A DNA stretch of 64,000 bases, from contig CAMILZ010000003.1 of NCBI GenBank assembly GCA_946223075.1, positions 1 to 64,000 of the forward strand. The letters are read 5' to 3'. The notes under the pieces are model-generated. The model ran no database searches and was not told the DNA's origin. It saw only the letters and a program-made list of their open reading frames with translations. Made by a program: the position numbers and the translations under genes. Below are positions 35,014 through 44,130 of the stretch, piece after piece. The first letter of the stretch is position 1, and each line of letters begins with the position of its first letter. The DNA comes from an uncultured Dermabacteraceae bacterium (GTDB taxonomy: Bacteria; Actinomycetota; Actinomycetes; Actinomycetales; Dermabacteraceae).

Positions 35014-36885
35014 ATGCCAGCACGACGCATAGCGCTTACGGCGCTGACCGTCCTGATTCTCGCCCTCGGGGGCATTCTCGGGTTCGGCGTAGCGAACAAT
35101 GGGTGGAAGGCTGCCCCGAAGCTCGCGTTGGACCTCGAGGGCGGAACCCAAGTGATCCTCCAGGCCAAATCTCATAGCGGCGAGGCCATTACGCCCGAGC
35201 AGATGGAGCAGGCGCGCCAAATCATCTCCCAACGTGTCAATGCCATGGGCGTCGCGGAAACCGAGATTTCGGTCCAGGGCGGGACAAACATCGTCGTGAA
35301 TGTGCCCGGCAAGATCGACGAAGCCACGAGCGACGCTTTGCGCCGCACCGCGACAATGAGCTTCAGGCCCGTTTTGCTCCAGGTTGAGCCCAACGCGGGA
35401 GTTTCCGACGCTGACGGTGCGAGTGATGGGTCCTCAGCGGAGGACGCGGAATCGCTCGGGCCCGTCGCCCAAGACGTTGACCAGGCCTCGGACGGCGGGG
35501 CAGAGAAATCCTCGTCTTCCAGTAAAGGTGTGAACGCTTACGAAGGTGAGAAGGCCTGGAGCCAATCGTGGTTGAACACGGTCGACCAGGAAGAGTTCGC
35601 GAAGCTCGACTGCACCGACCCCGATACCCTCAACGACCACTCGATCACCGGTCGCGACGATGAGGCTGTCGTGGCGTGTGGTGCGGGCGGGACATCCAAG
35701 CTCATTCTCGGCCCCGTCGTTGTCACGGGCGAGGCCATCGAGGATGCGAACGCCGGAGCGGATCAGAACCAGACAGGGCAGGCCACGGGCTACTACGCGG
35801 TGAATCTCACGTTCAACGACGCTGCGGGCAAGGTCTTTGGCGAGATGAGCTCGGCGCTCTACAGCGGCCAGGGTGCGACTCAGCAATTCGCCATTGTGCT
35901 CGACTCGCTCGTGATCTCCGCCCCTCAGGTGCAAGCGGTCACGACCACCCAGTCGTCGATCACGGGCAACTTTACGGCCGAGCAGGCCAAGGAACTCGCG
36001 AGCCAGTTGAAGTTCGGTGCGCTTCCTCTCGAGTTCACGGTGCAGTCCGAGCAGCAGATCTCTGCGACCCTCGGCTCCGACCAGCTGACCTCGGGCCTCA
36101 TCGCTGGTCTGATCGGCCTCATTCTCGTCGTGATCTACGCGGCCTTCCAGTACCGCGTTCTGTCAATCGTGACGACGGCTTCGCTCGTCATCATGGGTGC
36201 GTTCGCGTACCTGATCATCACGCTCATGTCGAACATGCCGGAGATCGGCTACCGCCTCTCTCTCGCGGGAGTTGCGGGCCTCATCGTGTCGATCGCCTTT
36301 ACAGCCGACTCCTTCATTGTCTACTTCGAACGCGTCCGCGACGAGATCCGTGAAGGTCGCGGCATCGTCGCAGCAATCGACCACGGCTGGGACCGCGCGA
36401 AGCGCACGATCCTCGCCTCCGATGCCGTGAACGTTATCGCCGCGGTCGTGCTGTACCTCGTGAGTGCGGGCAGCGTGCGTGGTTTTGCCTTCACGCTCGG
36501 CCTCACCACGATCCTCGACCTACTCGTGGTTTTCTTGTTCACTCACCCGCTCCTTCAGAGCCTCGGCCGCACGAACTTCTTCGGCAAGGGGCACCCCGCC
36601 TCCGGACTCGACCCGGCAATGCTCGGTCGAAACGTTCCCGCGTATGCGGGACGCGCGCGCTTCCGCAGCCCCAACGAGCGCCGAAAGGTCACCAAGAAGA
36701 AGGGCAGCGCTCAGGGCCAGGCAAGCGTCGGAACTGAAACCCTCGCCGAGCGGAAGGCACGCCTTGCGCGCGAAGCCGCAGAGGGCTCGCATGCCACTGA
36801 AGCCGCGGCGAAGCCCGCCGGCTCGCACGCAGCGACGAGCGAAGAAGCCTCCGCTCGCAAAACGACCCCGAAGGAGGACCGCTGA
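35014..36885 (+). CDS. secD: Protein translocase subunit SecD
   Basis: An RND-fold membrane protein of 623 residues with an N-terminal helix, LALDLEGGTQVIL near residue 32, a large periplasmic-type loop with an acidic Ser/Asp insert around 130-190, and five C-terminal helices (GLIAGLIGLILVVIYA onward, with AFTADSFIVYFERVRDEIREG). It helps pull secreted proteins through SecYEG using proton motive force. AAAGGA lies 6 bases before ATG. The last 85 residues are a basic Ala/Lys-rich tail. It overlaps secF by one base. Confidence 0.95.
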   Translation: MPARRIALTALTVLILALGGILGFGVANNGWKAAPKLALDLEGGTQVILQAKSHSGEAITPEQMEQARQIISQRVNAMGVAETEISVQGGTNIVVNVPGKIDEATSDALRRTATMSFRPVLLQVEPNAGVSDADGASDGSSAEDAESLGPVAQDVDQASDGGAEKSSSSSKGVNAYEGEKAWSQSWLNTVDQEEFAKLDCTDPDTLNDHSITGRDDEAVVACGAGGTSKLILGPVVVTGEAIEDANAGADQNQTGQATGYYAVNLTFNDAAGKVFGEMSSALYSGQGATQQFAIVLDSLVISAPQVQAVTTTQSSITGNFTAEQAKELASQLKFGALPLEFTVQSEQQISATLGSDQLTSGLIAGLIGLILVVIYAAFQYRVLSIVTTASLVIMGAFAYLIITLMSNMPEIGYRLSLAGVAGLIVSIAFTADSFIVYFERVRDEIREGRGIVAAIDHGWDRAKRTILASDAVNVIAAVVLYLVSAGSVRGFAFTLGLTTILDLLVVFLFTHPLLQSLGRTNFFGKGHPASGLDPAMLGRNVPAYAGRARFRSPNERRKVTKKKGSAQGQASVGTETLAERKARLAREAAEGSHATEAAAKPAGSHAATSEEASARKTTPKEDR

Positions 36886-37874
36886 TGTCGCGCTTTTCCA
36901 CATTCGGAAACGAACTGCACTCCGGTGAGCGCACGCTTCCCATCGTGCCCCACCGCAAATGGTGGTACATCGCTTCCGCACTCATCCTCGTGATCCTCGC
37001 GGTGATTACGGGAGTGCGTGGGGTCAACTGGGGCATCGAGTTCACTGGCGGAAGCGAGTTCCAGATCTCGCACGTGCAAAACCCCGACCAGACGCTCGCC
37101 CGTGACGTCGTTCGCGAGCACGTCCCCACGAATGAACCGCGCATTTCGCAGGTCGGCGGGAACGTCCTGCGCGTGCAAACCGAAGAGCTGTCGACCGATG
37201 CCACCAAGGCCCTCAGCGCTGACCTTGCCAAGGCCTACAGCGTTCCGCTGGAAGACGTGTCGAGCTCCTTCGTAGGGCCGAACTGGGGCGGCGACGTCAC
37301 CGCGAAAGCCATCCAGGGCATCGTGATCTTCATGCTTCTCGTGACCATCGTGATGGCGCTTTATTTCCGCAACGTGAAGTCGTCAATTGCGGCGATGGCC
37401 GCGCTTACCCACGACCTGCTTTTCACGGTCGTGGCGTACGGCGCGATCGGTTTCGAGGTGACTCCGGCGACGGTGATCGGCTTCCTCACGGTTCTCGGTT
37501 ACTCGCTTTACGACACGGTCGTGGTGTTCGACAAGGTGCGCGAGAATACCGAGGGCTTCCTCGAACGCTCGGATTCGACTTTCGCCTCGCTCGTCAACCG
37601 CGCCACGAACCAGACGCTCGTACGCTCGATCAATACGTCAGTCGTAGCGCTCCTTCCCGTCGGGTCGATCCTCATCATCGGCGCGTTCATTCTCGGTGCC
37701 GGCACACTCAAGGACATCTCGCTCGCGCTCTTCGTGGGCATCATCGCCGGCACCTATTCCTCCATCTTCCTTGCGCCGAGTTTCCTCGTGGACCTGCGCA
37801 AGGGCGAAAAAGCTATCAAAGACCACACCGCGCGCGTTGAGCGCACACATGAAAAGGACGTTGCTACGGCATGA
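36885..37874 (+). CDS. secF: Protein translocase subunit SecF
   Basis: A 329-residue partner of SecD with six helices. The motif INWGIEFTGG-like sequence is GVNWGIEFTGGSEFQI near residue 44, and the later LGYSLYDTVVVFDKVREN is diagnostic. It forms SecDF with the preceding protein. Its ATG lies within the secD stop (TGATG), and its stop overlaps apt. Confidence 0.95.
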   Translation: MSRFSTFGNELHSGERTLPIVPHRKWWYIASALILVILAVITGVRGVNWGIEFTGGSEFQISHVQNPDQTLARDVVREHVPTNEPRISQVGGNVLRVQTEELSTDATKALSADLAKAYSVPLEDVSSSFVGPNWGGDVTAKAIQGIVIFMLLVTIVMALYFRNVKSSIAAMAALTHDLLFTVVAYGAIGFEVTPATVIGFLTVLGYSLYDTVVVFDKVRENTEGFLERSDSTFASLVNRATNQTLVRSINTSVVALLPVGSILIIGAFILGAGTLKDISLALFVGIIAGTYSSIFLAPSFLVDLRKGEKAIKDHTARVERTHEKDVATA

Positions 37875-38419
37875 CCACCACGCCAGTTCCCCCCGAAATC
37901 GCCGAACTCGAGCGCACCCACATCGGGCTCTACCAGGATTTCCCGCAACCCGGCGTTCTGTTTCGCGACATCACTCCGCTTCTGCGCGACCCCAAAGCAA
38001 TGAAGACCGTCATCAAGTACTGGGCGAGTACCGTTCCCGCCGAGATTGACCTGATCGTCGGTACCGAAGCCCGCGGCTTCGTTTTCGGCGCCCCTCTTGC
38101 CTACGAGTTGGATCGCGGCTTCGTGCCCGTGCGCAAGGCCGGGAAGCTTCCCGGCAAACCCACCTCCCTCACGTACGACCTCGAGTACGGCAATGCGACG
38201 ATCGAGATTGCCGAGAATGCCGTGCCGAAGGGGGCGCGCGTGCTCGTTCTCGATGACCTCCTCGCGACCGGCGGCACGGCCGCCGCGACGATTCAACTTG
38301 TGGAGTCGCTCGGCGCGGAGGTTGTTGCGGCGAGCTTCCTCATCGAACTTCTTGGCCTTGGCGGCCGTGACAAGCTTGGCGACACTCCTGTTCACGCGGT
38401 GTGGAGCATCGAAAACTAG
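37871..38419 (+). CDS. apt: Adenine phosphoribosyltransferase
   Basis: A type I PRTase of 182 residues that makes AMP from adenine and PRPP. DFPQPGVLFRDITPLL is the Apt N-terminal signature, GTEARGFVFGAPLA is a substrate loop, and VLVLDDLLATGGTA is the PRPP-binding motif. ATG overlaps the secF stop by 4 bases. The order secD-secF-apt-rel is conserved in actinobacteria. Confidence 0.95.
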   Translation: MTTTPVPPEIAELERTHIGLYQDFPQPGVLFRDITPLLRDPKAMKTVIKYWASTVPAEIDLIVGTEARGFVFGAPLAYELDRGFVPVRKAGKLPGKPTSLTYDLEYGNATIEIAENAVPKGARVLVLDDLLATGGTAAATIQLVESLGAEVVAASFLIELLGLGGRDKLGDTPVHAVWSIEN

Positions 38420-38491
38420 CGAGTTGCTTCCCGGTGCCGACCGCGGGCAATTAACGGTCTAAACTGGGATGATTCCACAACGAGGAAGGCG

Positions 38492-40783
38492 GTGAGCGGC
38501 ATGGACGCGGATCATGATGACCCCCGCCCGCGCAGCGTGTGGGGAACGAAAGACGATCCTCTGCTCGTACCGCTCATCGAGGCGATCAGGGAACTTCACC
38601 CCGACGCCGAACTTTCGCTCGTCTACCGCGCTTACGAAACCGCCGAGTATTGGCATCGACCGCAGTTTCGCAAGAGCGGCGAGCCGTACATCATCCATCC
38701 GATCGCGGTCGCGACAATCCTCGCGGGCATGGGGTCTCCGCCCGATGTGCTCGCCGCTGCGCTTCTTCACGACACCGTTGAAGACACGGATTACACGCTC
38801 GAGGAGCTGACCGCCGATTTCGGCGAGACCGTAGCGGTCATGGTCGATGGTGTCACGAAGCTCGACAAGGTGCGCTACGGTGAGGCCGCTCAGGCCGAGA
38901 CCGTGCGCAAGATGATCATTGCGATGAGCCGCGACATTCGCGTGCTTCTCATTAAGCTTTCCGATCGACTCCACAATGCGCGCACGTGGAAGTACGTGTC
39001 GAGCTCGAGCGCAGAGCGGAAGGCGAAAGAGACGCTCGAGATCTACGCTCCGCTCGCGCATCGCCTCGGTCTCAACGCGATCAAGTGGGAGCTCGAGAAC
39101 CTGAGCTTCCAGGTGCTTTACCCGAAGCTTTACGACGAAGTGGTCGCGCTCGTCGCCGAACATGCCCCGGCACGCGAAGAGTATCTCGCAGGCGTGATCG
39201 GCACGATCCAAGAGGACATCAAGTCCGCGCACATCGAAGGCACCGTGACGGGCCGCCCCAAGCACTACTACTCGGTCTACCAGAAGATGATCGTGCGCGG
39301 GCGCTCCTTCAGCGACATCTACGACCTTGTGGGTATTCGCGTGCTTGTGAATACGGTGCGTGATTGCTATGCGGTGCTCGGCATCCTCCACGCACGCTGG
39401 AGCCCGATGCCCGGGCGCTTCAAGGACTACATTGCGCTCCCGAAGTTCAATCTGTATCAGTCGCTCCATACGACCGTGATCGGTCCGGGTGGCAAGCCGG
39501 TCGAAATTCAGATTCGCACGTGGGACATGCACCGCCGTGCCGAATACGGCGTTGCCGCGCACTGGAAGTACAAAGCGGCAACTGCGAGGGGCGAAAAGAT
39601 CGACGACTCGCCCCAGAGCTCCGCCGTGGGTGGAGATATGTCGTGGCTTCGCCAGCTCCTCGACTGGCAAAAGGACACGACCGACTCCGACGAGTTCCTC
39701 GATTCGCTGCGCTATGAGATGGCCTCGAACGAGGTGTACGTGTTTACCCCGAAGGGCGACGTGGTGGCCCTCCCGCAGGGGGCAACGCCCGTGGATTTCG
39801 CGTATGCAGTCCACACGGAGGTCGGTCACCGCACGATGAGCGCCCGCGTAAACGGCAAGATCGTGTCGCTCAAATCTGAGCTTCACACGGGTGACGTGGT
39901 CGAGGTCTTTACGTCGAAGGCAGAGGGGGCCGGCCCGAGCCAAGACTGGCTCAACTTCGTAGCCTCGACACGCGCTCGCACAAAGATCCGCCAGTGGTTC
40001 TCGAAGGAGCGCCGCGAGGAGGCCCTTGAGCGTGGGCGCGATGAGCTTGCGCTTCAACTGCGCAAGCAAAACCTGCCGCTTCGCCGCATGTTGACGCACG
40101 AGATGCTCACGAATGTCGCGGCGGACCTCAATTACGACTCGGTTGATGGTCTGTATACGGCCATCGGCGAGCACCACGTGAGTGCTGAGAACATCGTGAA
40201 CCGCCTCATTGCTGAGGTGGGCGGTGCCGAAGGCGCCCAGGACGACATCGTTGAGTCTGTTGTGCCTTCGAAGGTGCTCGCGAAGCCGCGCCGTGCCTCG
40301 CACGCCGATCAGGGTGTCGTCGTTGACGGCCAGCGGGATCTCTGGGTGAAGCTTGCGAAGTGTTGCGCGCCCGTGCCCGGCGACAAGATCGTGGGCTTCG
40401 TGACGCGCGGTAATGGCGTGAGCGTGCACCATGCGGCGTGCGCGAATGCGGTGCAGATGCGCGAGCAGCAAGCCGATCGTTTCGTGCCTGTCAGGTGGTC
40501 GGGCGCGACGAACCAGGCGTATCTTGTGCACATCAAGGTTGAGGCGCTTGATCGCGCGCGGCTCTTGACGGATCTCGCAGATGTCATTTCCGAGCTTGAG
40601 GTCAACATCCTTTCTGCGTCGGCGCATTCGCTTCCCGACCGGATTGGCGTCGCGCTGTTCTCGTTTGAGCTTGCCGACCCGTCGCATTTGCGCACCGTCC
40701 TTACGCAGGTTCGGAAGGTCTCGGGAGTCTTCGATGTCTATCGTGTGACGAGCGATGGCAAACCGATGGGCACTACTCTCTAA
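38492..40783 (+). CDS. rel: Bifunctional (p)ppGpp synthetase/hydrolase Rel
   Basis: A long RSH enzyme of 763 residues. The HD hydrolase domain has YIIHPIAVA and LLHDTVEDT (about 68-110), the synthetase has YYSVYQKM and GRFKDYIALPKFNLYQSLHTT with the RFKD motif of bifunctional enzymes, TGS has VYVFTPKGDVVALPQGATPVDFAY, then a zinc-finger-like region (CCAPVPGDKIVGF) and a C-terminal ACT domain. It sets the stringent response. GTG at 38492 follows GAGGAAGG; TAAACT at 38460-38465 is a -10 candidate. Confidence 0.96.
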   Translation: MSGMDADHDDPRPRSVWGTKDDPLLVPLIEAIRELHPDAELSLVYRAYETAEYWHRPQFRKSGEPYIIHPIAVATILAGMGSPPDVLAAALLHDTVEDTDYTLEELTADFGETVAVMVDGVTKLDKVRYGEAAQAETVRKMIIAMSRDIRVLLIKLSDRLHNARTWKYVSSSSAERKAKETLEIYAPLAHRLGLNAIKWELENLSFQVLYPKLYDEVVALVAEHAPAREEYLAGVIGTIQEDIKSAHIEGTVTGRPKHYYSVYQKMIVRGRSFSDIYDLVGIRVLVNTVRDCYAVLGILHARWSPMPGRFKDYIALPKFNLYQSLHTTVIGPGGKPVEIQIRTWDMHRRAEYGVAAHWKYKAATARGEKIDDSPQSSAVGGDMSWLRQLLDWQKDTTDSDEFLDSLRYEMASNEVYVFTPKGDVVALPQGATPVDFAYAVHTEVGHRTMSARVNGKIVSLKSELHTGDVVEVFTSKAEGAGPSQDWLNFVASTRARTKIRQWFSKERREEALERGRDELALQLRKQNLPLRRMLTHEMLTNVAADLNYDSVDGLYTAIGEHHVSAENIVNRLIAEVGGAEGAQDDIVESVVPSKVLAKPRRASHADQGVVVDGQRDLWVKLAKCCAPVPGDKIVGFVTRGNGVSVHHAACANAVQMREQQADRFVPVRWSGATNQAYLVHIKVEALDRARLLTDLADVISELEVNILSASAHSLPDRIGVALFSFELADPSHLRTVLTQVRKVSGVFDVYRVTSDGKPMGTTL

Positions 40784-40788
40784 GCGAC

Positions 40789-41478
40789 TTATTCAATGCT
40801 GGTTGCAGGGCCGCCATCCTCGAGTCGATCCTCAATGGCCCGCGCGAGCGCGGCGAGCCTCTTGTAGTGCGCCCGCCCGGTGCGCGGTCCTGAATAGCCG
40901 GTGCCTCGGCCCGATCGGCGAGCGCGCATAGCGATTCTTTCGAGGTCGGTGCTCGTCACCCAGCCCTGTGCGACGAGTCTTTCGGCGAATTCGCGGGCAC
41001 CCTCCGGTGCGTTCGCGCGAGTGAGTTCGGCAAAGGCACGGTGGGGAGCGAGAGTGGGAACTCCCGACGGGTAGGCGACGTCGCCCTCGGTGAGTTTGAT
41101 TTTTCGCATGGAAAGCGTGCCGTGCGTTTCGGTGTGCCGCTCGGATGCCACAACCAGGCGGTCGTGTGGCTCGCCACCGCACCAGACCCAGGCGGCCGTG
41201 TGGTCTGCAATGACTGCGCCGGGAGCCGTGGCGGCTCGGGGCGAGCGCTCGAGGGCAATTCCGACGGCGGCTGCCCTTTCCCGCACGCCCATGTCGCGTG
41301 TGAGGGCGAGGGCGAATCCCGAACCTATTGATGCGAGCGGGACGTCGCGTGCGAAAAACGGTAGGGAGGCGCCGGCCGAAACGAGAAGGTCGTTTCCCAC
41401 TTCGAACGCGAACGGCGAGCGAGCCGCATTGCGTAGTGGGGGAGCGAGGGCCACGGTGGCGTGAGAGTGCCGAGTCAT
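40789..41478 (-). CDS. Conserved hypothetical protein, AbiEi-antitoxin-like
   Basis: A 229-residue protein I cannot place firmly. Residues about 85-200 (GAVIADHTAAWVWCGGEP, PSGVPTLAPHRAFAELTR, FAERLVAQGWVTSTDLERIA) resemble the AbiEi-type DUF found in many actinobacterial genomes next to rel. No toxin-like partner lies beside it, so a toxin-antitoxin role is not supported. The C-terminal 40 residues are Arg-rich, which would fit nucleic-acid binding. It converges on rel with a 5-base gap and starts 16 bases from a strong hairpin. Start ATG at 41478 has no good ribosome site; GAACCT ends 6 bases upstream. Confidence 0.7.
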   Translation of the reverse strand: MTRHSHATVALAPPLRNAARSPFAFEVGNDLLVSAGASLPFFARDVPLASIGSGFALALTRDMGVRERAAAVGIALERSPRAATAPGAVIADHTAAWVWCGGEPHDRLVVASERHTETHGTLSMRKIKLTEGDVAYPSGVPTLAPHRAFAELTRANAPEGAREFAERLVAQGWVTSTDLERIAMRARRSGRGTGYSGPRTGRAHYKRLAALARAIEDRLEDGGPATSIE

Positions 41479-41493
41479 GACTCAAGGTTCACA

Positions 41494-41528
41494 TGAAAGG
41501 CGGGGGCCCGCTGGACCCCCGCCTTTCA
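41494..41528. terminator. Strong hairpin between the DUF349 gene and the hypothetical gene
   Basis: TGAAAGGCGGGGG (41494-41506) pairs perfectly with CCCCCGCCTTTCA (41516-41528) around a 9-base loop. On the minus strand it lies 38 bases after the DUF349 stop, so it most likely terminates that gene. No T-run follows. Confidence 0.7.
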
Positions 41529-41565
41529 TTGTGGAGAACTCGTACTGTGGAGCTCGATACGCGCC

Positions 41566-43179
41566 TTAGCCGAGATCCTTCGCGCTTCGCTCGATCACTT
41601 CGAGCCATTCGCGCCTTGCATCGAGAGCGGCCTGGGCCTTCTCGATCTTTTTCTCATCGCCGGTCGCCTTGGCCCTTTCGAGGTCCTCTTCGTAGCTCGC
41701 GATCGCGGCGTGCAGTTGCGACGATGCGCCCTCGACGCGGGCCTTTGTGCGAGGATCGGTGCGGCGCCACTCGTCGTCCTCGGCCTTCTGGAATGCGGCA
41801 CGCACGGCGCGGATGCGCTCGTCAACACGGCGCATGGCGTTGCGCGGAACGCGGCCTGCGGCATCGAAACGATCCTCGATCGACCGGAACTGCTCCTTCG
41901 CCTTCTCGAGATCGGTGATGGGAAGGAGCGCTTCGGCCTCGGCAAGGAGGCCTTCCTTGACCTTGAGGTTTTCCGACTGCTCAGCGTCGATTTTCTTGAG
42001 GTCCGCGTTGCGGCGCTCAAAGAACGAATCCTGCGCAGCCTTGAACTTCGCCCACTGGGCGTCGTCCTTCTTACGATTACCGCGAGGGGCGGCGCGCCAC
42101 TGGTCCATGAGCGAGCGGAACTCTCGCGCGGTGGGGCCGAAGTCTTCCGAGTCCTGGATAGCCTCAGCCTGTTCGACGAGACGCGCCTTGATCTTTTCGG
42201 CCTCGGCGTGCTGTTCATCGAGTTCGCTGAAGTGGGCGCGGCGCTTGCGATCGAATTCGCTGCGCGCGGCCGAGAGGCGCTTCCAGAGTTTGTCTTCGAC
42301 CTCGCGTTCGAGGGACACCTCGTTCTTTTGCATCTCTTTCCAGTCCGGAACCATCGAGCGCATGCGCGCGGCGGCCTTCTTCCAGGAGATGCGGTGTGAA
42401 TCGGTCGCGACGAGCTCCTCGATGCCCTCGACGAACGCGGTGCGCTTCTTGGTCGACTCCTCGCGCGCGGCGAGGCGGGCCTTCTCGAGTTCGCCAATGA
42501 GCTCTTTTGCCTTTTCGCGGAGTTCGTGCGCGCGCTCCCGCAGAGCGGGGATATCGCCGACGACCTTCGGCTCCTTCATGTTTTTGCGCATGTGCTCGAG
42601 GATGCGGTTGAGATCGGCCTGCGTGAGACCGGGAACCTGGAGCTTCTGCTCGACGACGTCGAGGAATGCGCTCAGATCGAGGTAGGCGTGGGCGAAAGGC
42701 GTGAGCGCTTTCTCGCGCTCGGTGCCCTTTTCCACGGTGCCGATCTCACGGATCTGCGTGCCGTCCTTGACGGTGACGGTGCCCTCGTCGTTGACGTCGC
42801 CGAAGGCCAGCGCCTCGGTGACCTTTGCGTCGTCGTAGCTCGTTGCGGTGGGAACGATCGGAACGAGAGGCGTGCGCGGCGCCTTGCCCTTGAGCTGCGC
42901 GGGGGACCCGGGCTTCGGGGCGCCAGGCTTGGGGGCGTGGGGCTTTGGTGCACCGGGTTTCGGGGCGCCGCGCTTGGGGGTTTTGTCCGACGCTTCCTGA
43001 GCCTTTGACGCTTCTTCGGTTGCAGGTGTTGCGTCCGAGCCCTTGTGCTCGGACTGAGGGGCCTGCGGAGCCGTAGTGGATTCGGCAGTCTCGGAGGCTT
43101 CGGTCGTTTCGGCTGCTTCTGCGGCTTGGGGAGCCTCGGGCGCGGGGGTCTCGGGGATGTTCTGGTCGTTCTCGTTCAC
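41566..43179 (-). CDS. DUF349 domain protein, helical repeat
   Basis: A 537-residue protein. Residues 1-100 are low-complexity Ala/Glu/Pro with a PGAPK repeat; the rest is long charged helices made of DUF349 repeats (e.g. ATQ-type WKEMQ and FRSLMDQWRAAPRG, FRSIEDRFDAAGRVPRN). The family is widespread beside rel in actinobacteria, but its function is unknown; YicC or replication links have been proposed elsewhere. AGGAG lies 6 bases before GTG 43179. It is a single-gene unit ending at the hairpin at 41494. Confidence 0.88.
   Translation of the reverse strand: MNENDQNIPETPAPEAPQAAEAAETTEASETAESTTAPQAPQSEHKGSDATPATEEASKAQEASDKTPKRGAPKPGAPKPHAPKPGAPKPGSPAQLKGKAPRTPLVPIVPTATSYDDAKVTEALAFGDVNDEGTVTVKDGTQIREIGTVEKGTEREKALTPFAHAYLDLSAFLDVVEQKLQVPGLTQADLNRILEHMRKNMKEPKVVGDIPALRERAHELREKAKELIGELEKARLAAREESTKKRTAFVEGIEELVATDSHRISWKKAAARMRSMVPDWKEMQKNEVSLEREVEDKLWKRLSAARSEFDRKRRAHFSELDEQHAEAEKIKARLVEQAEAIQDSEDFGPTAREFRSLMDQWRAAPRGNRKKDDAQWAKFKAAQDSFFERRNADLKKIDAEQSENLKVKEGLLAEAEALLPITDLEKAKEQFRSIEDRFDAAGRVPRNAMRRVDERIRAVRAAFQKAEDDEWRRTDPRTKARVEGASSQLHAAIASYEEDLERAKATGDEKKIEKAQAALDARREWLEVIERSAKDLG
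42895..42978 (-). repeat. PGAPK/PHAPK coding repeat in the DUF349 gene
   Basis: Five consecutive five-residue units (GAPKP, GAPKP, HAPKP, GAPKP, GSPA) are encoded by a degenerate 15-bp tandem repeat rich in GGGGCGCC. It forms a Pro/Lys linker between the acidic head and the helical body. Confidence 0.7.
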
Positions 43180-43350
43180 GAGCTTCTCCTAGGATTCGAG
43201 GGCACCGGGGTGCCTCGGACAGGGGGCGGGGCGTCTTGCCTCGCACCAACGGCGGCACTTCGGCCACGGCATCACGTAAAACTGTATCGCGGATAACACT
43301 GCGAACGGAATTTCATGTGTCCTTCTGGGAAAACCGGCACGATGGTGGGT

Positions 43351-44082
43351 ATGACTGAAGAGCGCGCCACCCTCGATTTTGTTGTCTCCCCGTACCTCAG
43401 CGCGACCTGCTCGCTGCTTCACTGCGGCCGCGACGCACTCCTCGTCGATCCCGGTCTCGAAGTCGCGACCGATGTGAGCGCGCTCCTTGAGAAGAACGAG
43501 ATTGAGCTTCGTGCAATCCTCATCTCCCACGGACATCTCGATCACGTCGCCGACGTTTCGCTGCTCGCTGACAAGTTCGGTGTTCCCGTGTACGTGGGCG
43601 AGGCAGACGAATACAGGCTTGAGGACCCCATGGGCCAGCTGCCGTCGGCCTTTACCAACCAGATCCGCCCTCGCTGGGACGCGCGCGGCTGGGCCAAGCC
43701 CGCGAACGTGCACGCTCTCGGTGACGGCGACGTTCTCGAGGCGGGGGCTCTACGTCTCGTCGCGCATTCCTATCCCGGTCACACCGAAGGCTCAACGCTC
43801 TACTTCTACGACGGCGACGTTCAGGTGAGTCCACTCGTGGGCGTCACCCCGCGCGCCCTCGAGGCGCCCGCGCTTGCCTTCACGGGCGACGTGCTGTTCA
43901 GGGGAACGATCGGCCGTACCGACCTTCCGGGTGGCAATGCCGAAGATATGAAGGCCTCGCTCACGAAACTTCGCGCCTTTGCGCTCGAGCACGCCGAGGC
44001 GGTAATCGTGCCCGGCCACGGCCCCCTCAGCACGTTCCGCGACGAACTCGCAGATAATGGATACCTGCGCACGGCCTTTTAG
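43351..44082 (+). CDS. Metallo-beta-lactamase-fold hydrolase (glyoxalase II-like)
   Basis: A 243-residue MBL-fold enzyme. The metal ligands are SHGHLDHVAD (near residue 67), the His of SYPGHTEGST, the Asp of FTGDVLFRGTIGRTDLPGG and the final His of VPGHGPLS. It is of the hydroxyacylglutathione hydrolase/persulfide group; substrate unknown. ATG at 43351 is chosen on the conserved core; ATG at 43315 would add 12 residues. It sits 48 bases upstream of hisS, a pairing common in actinobacteria. Confidence 0.87.
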   Translation: MTEERATLDFVVSPYLSATCSLLHCGRDALLVDPGLEVATDVSALLEKNEIELRAILISHGHLDHVADVSLLADKFGVPVYVGEADEYRLEDPMGQLPSAFTNQIRPRWDARGWAKPANVHALGDGDVLEAGALRLVAHSYPGHTEGSTLYFYDGDVQVSPLVGVTPRALEAPALAFTGDVLFRGTIGRTDLPGGNAEDMKASLTKLRAFALEHAEAVIVPGHGPLSTFRDELADNGYLRTAF

Positions 44083-44130
44083 CACGAGGTTCACGTACAA
44101 GACACCACGATCCAATAAGGAGAAGTGCCC

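Noticed and set aside
38459..40687. 742-codon open frame opposite rel
   Set aside because: No motif or ribosome site; it is an antisense shadow of a fully conserved Rel protein.
40789..41478. AbiEi/AbiEii toxin-antitoxin pair
   Set aside because: No nucleotidyltransferase-like toxin frame lies on either side.
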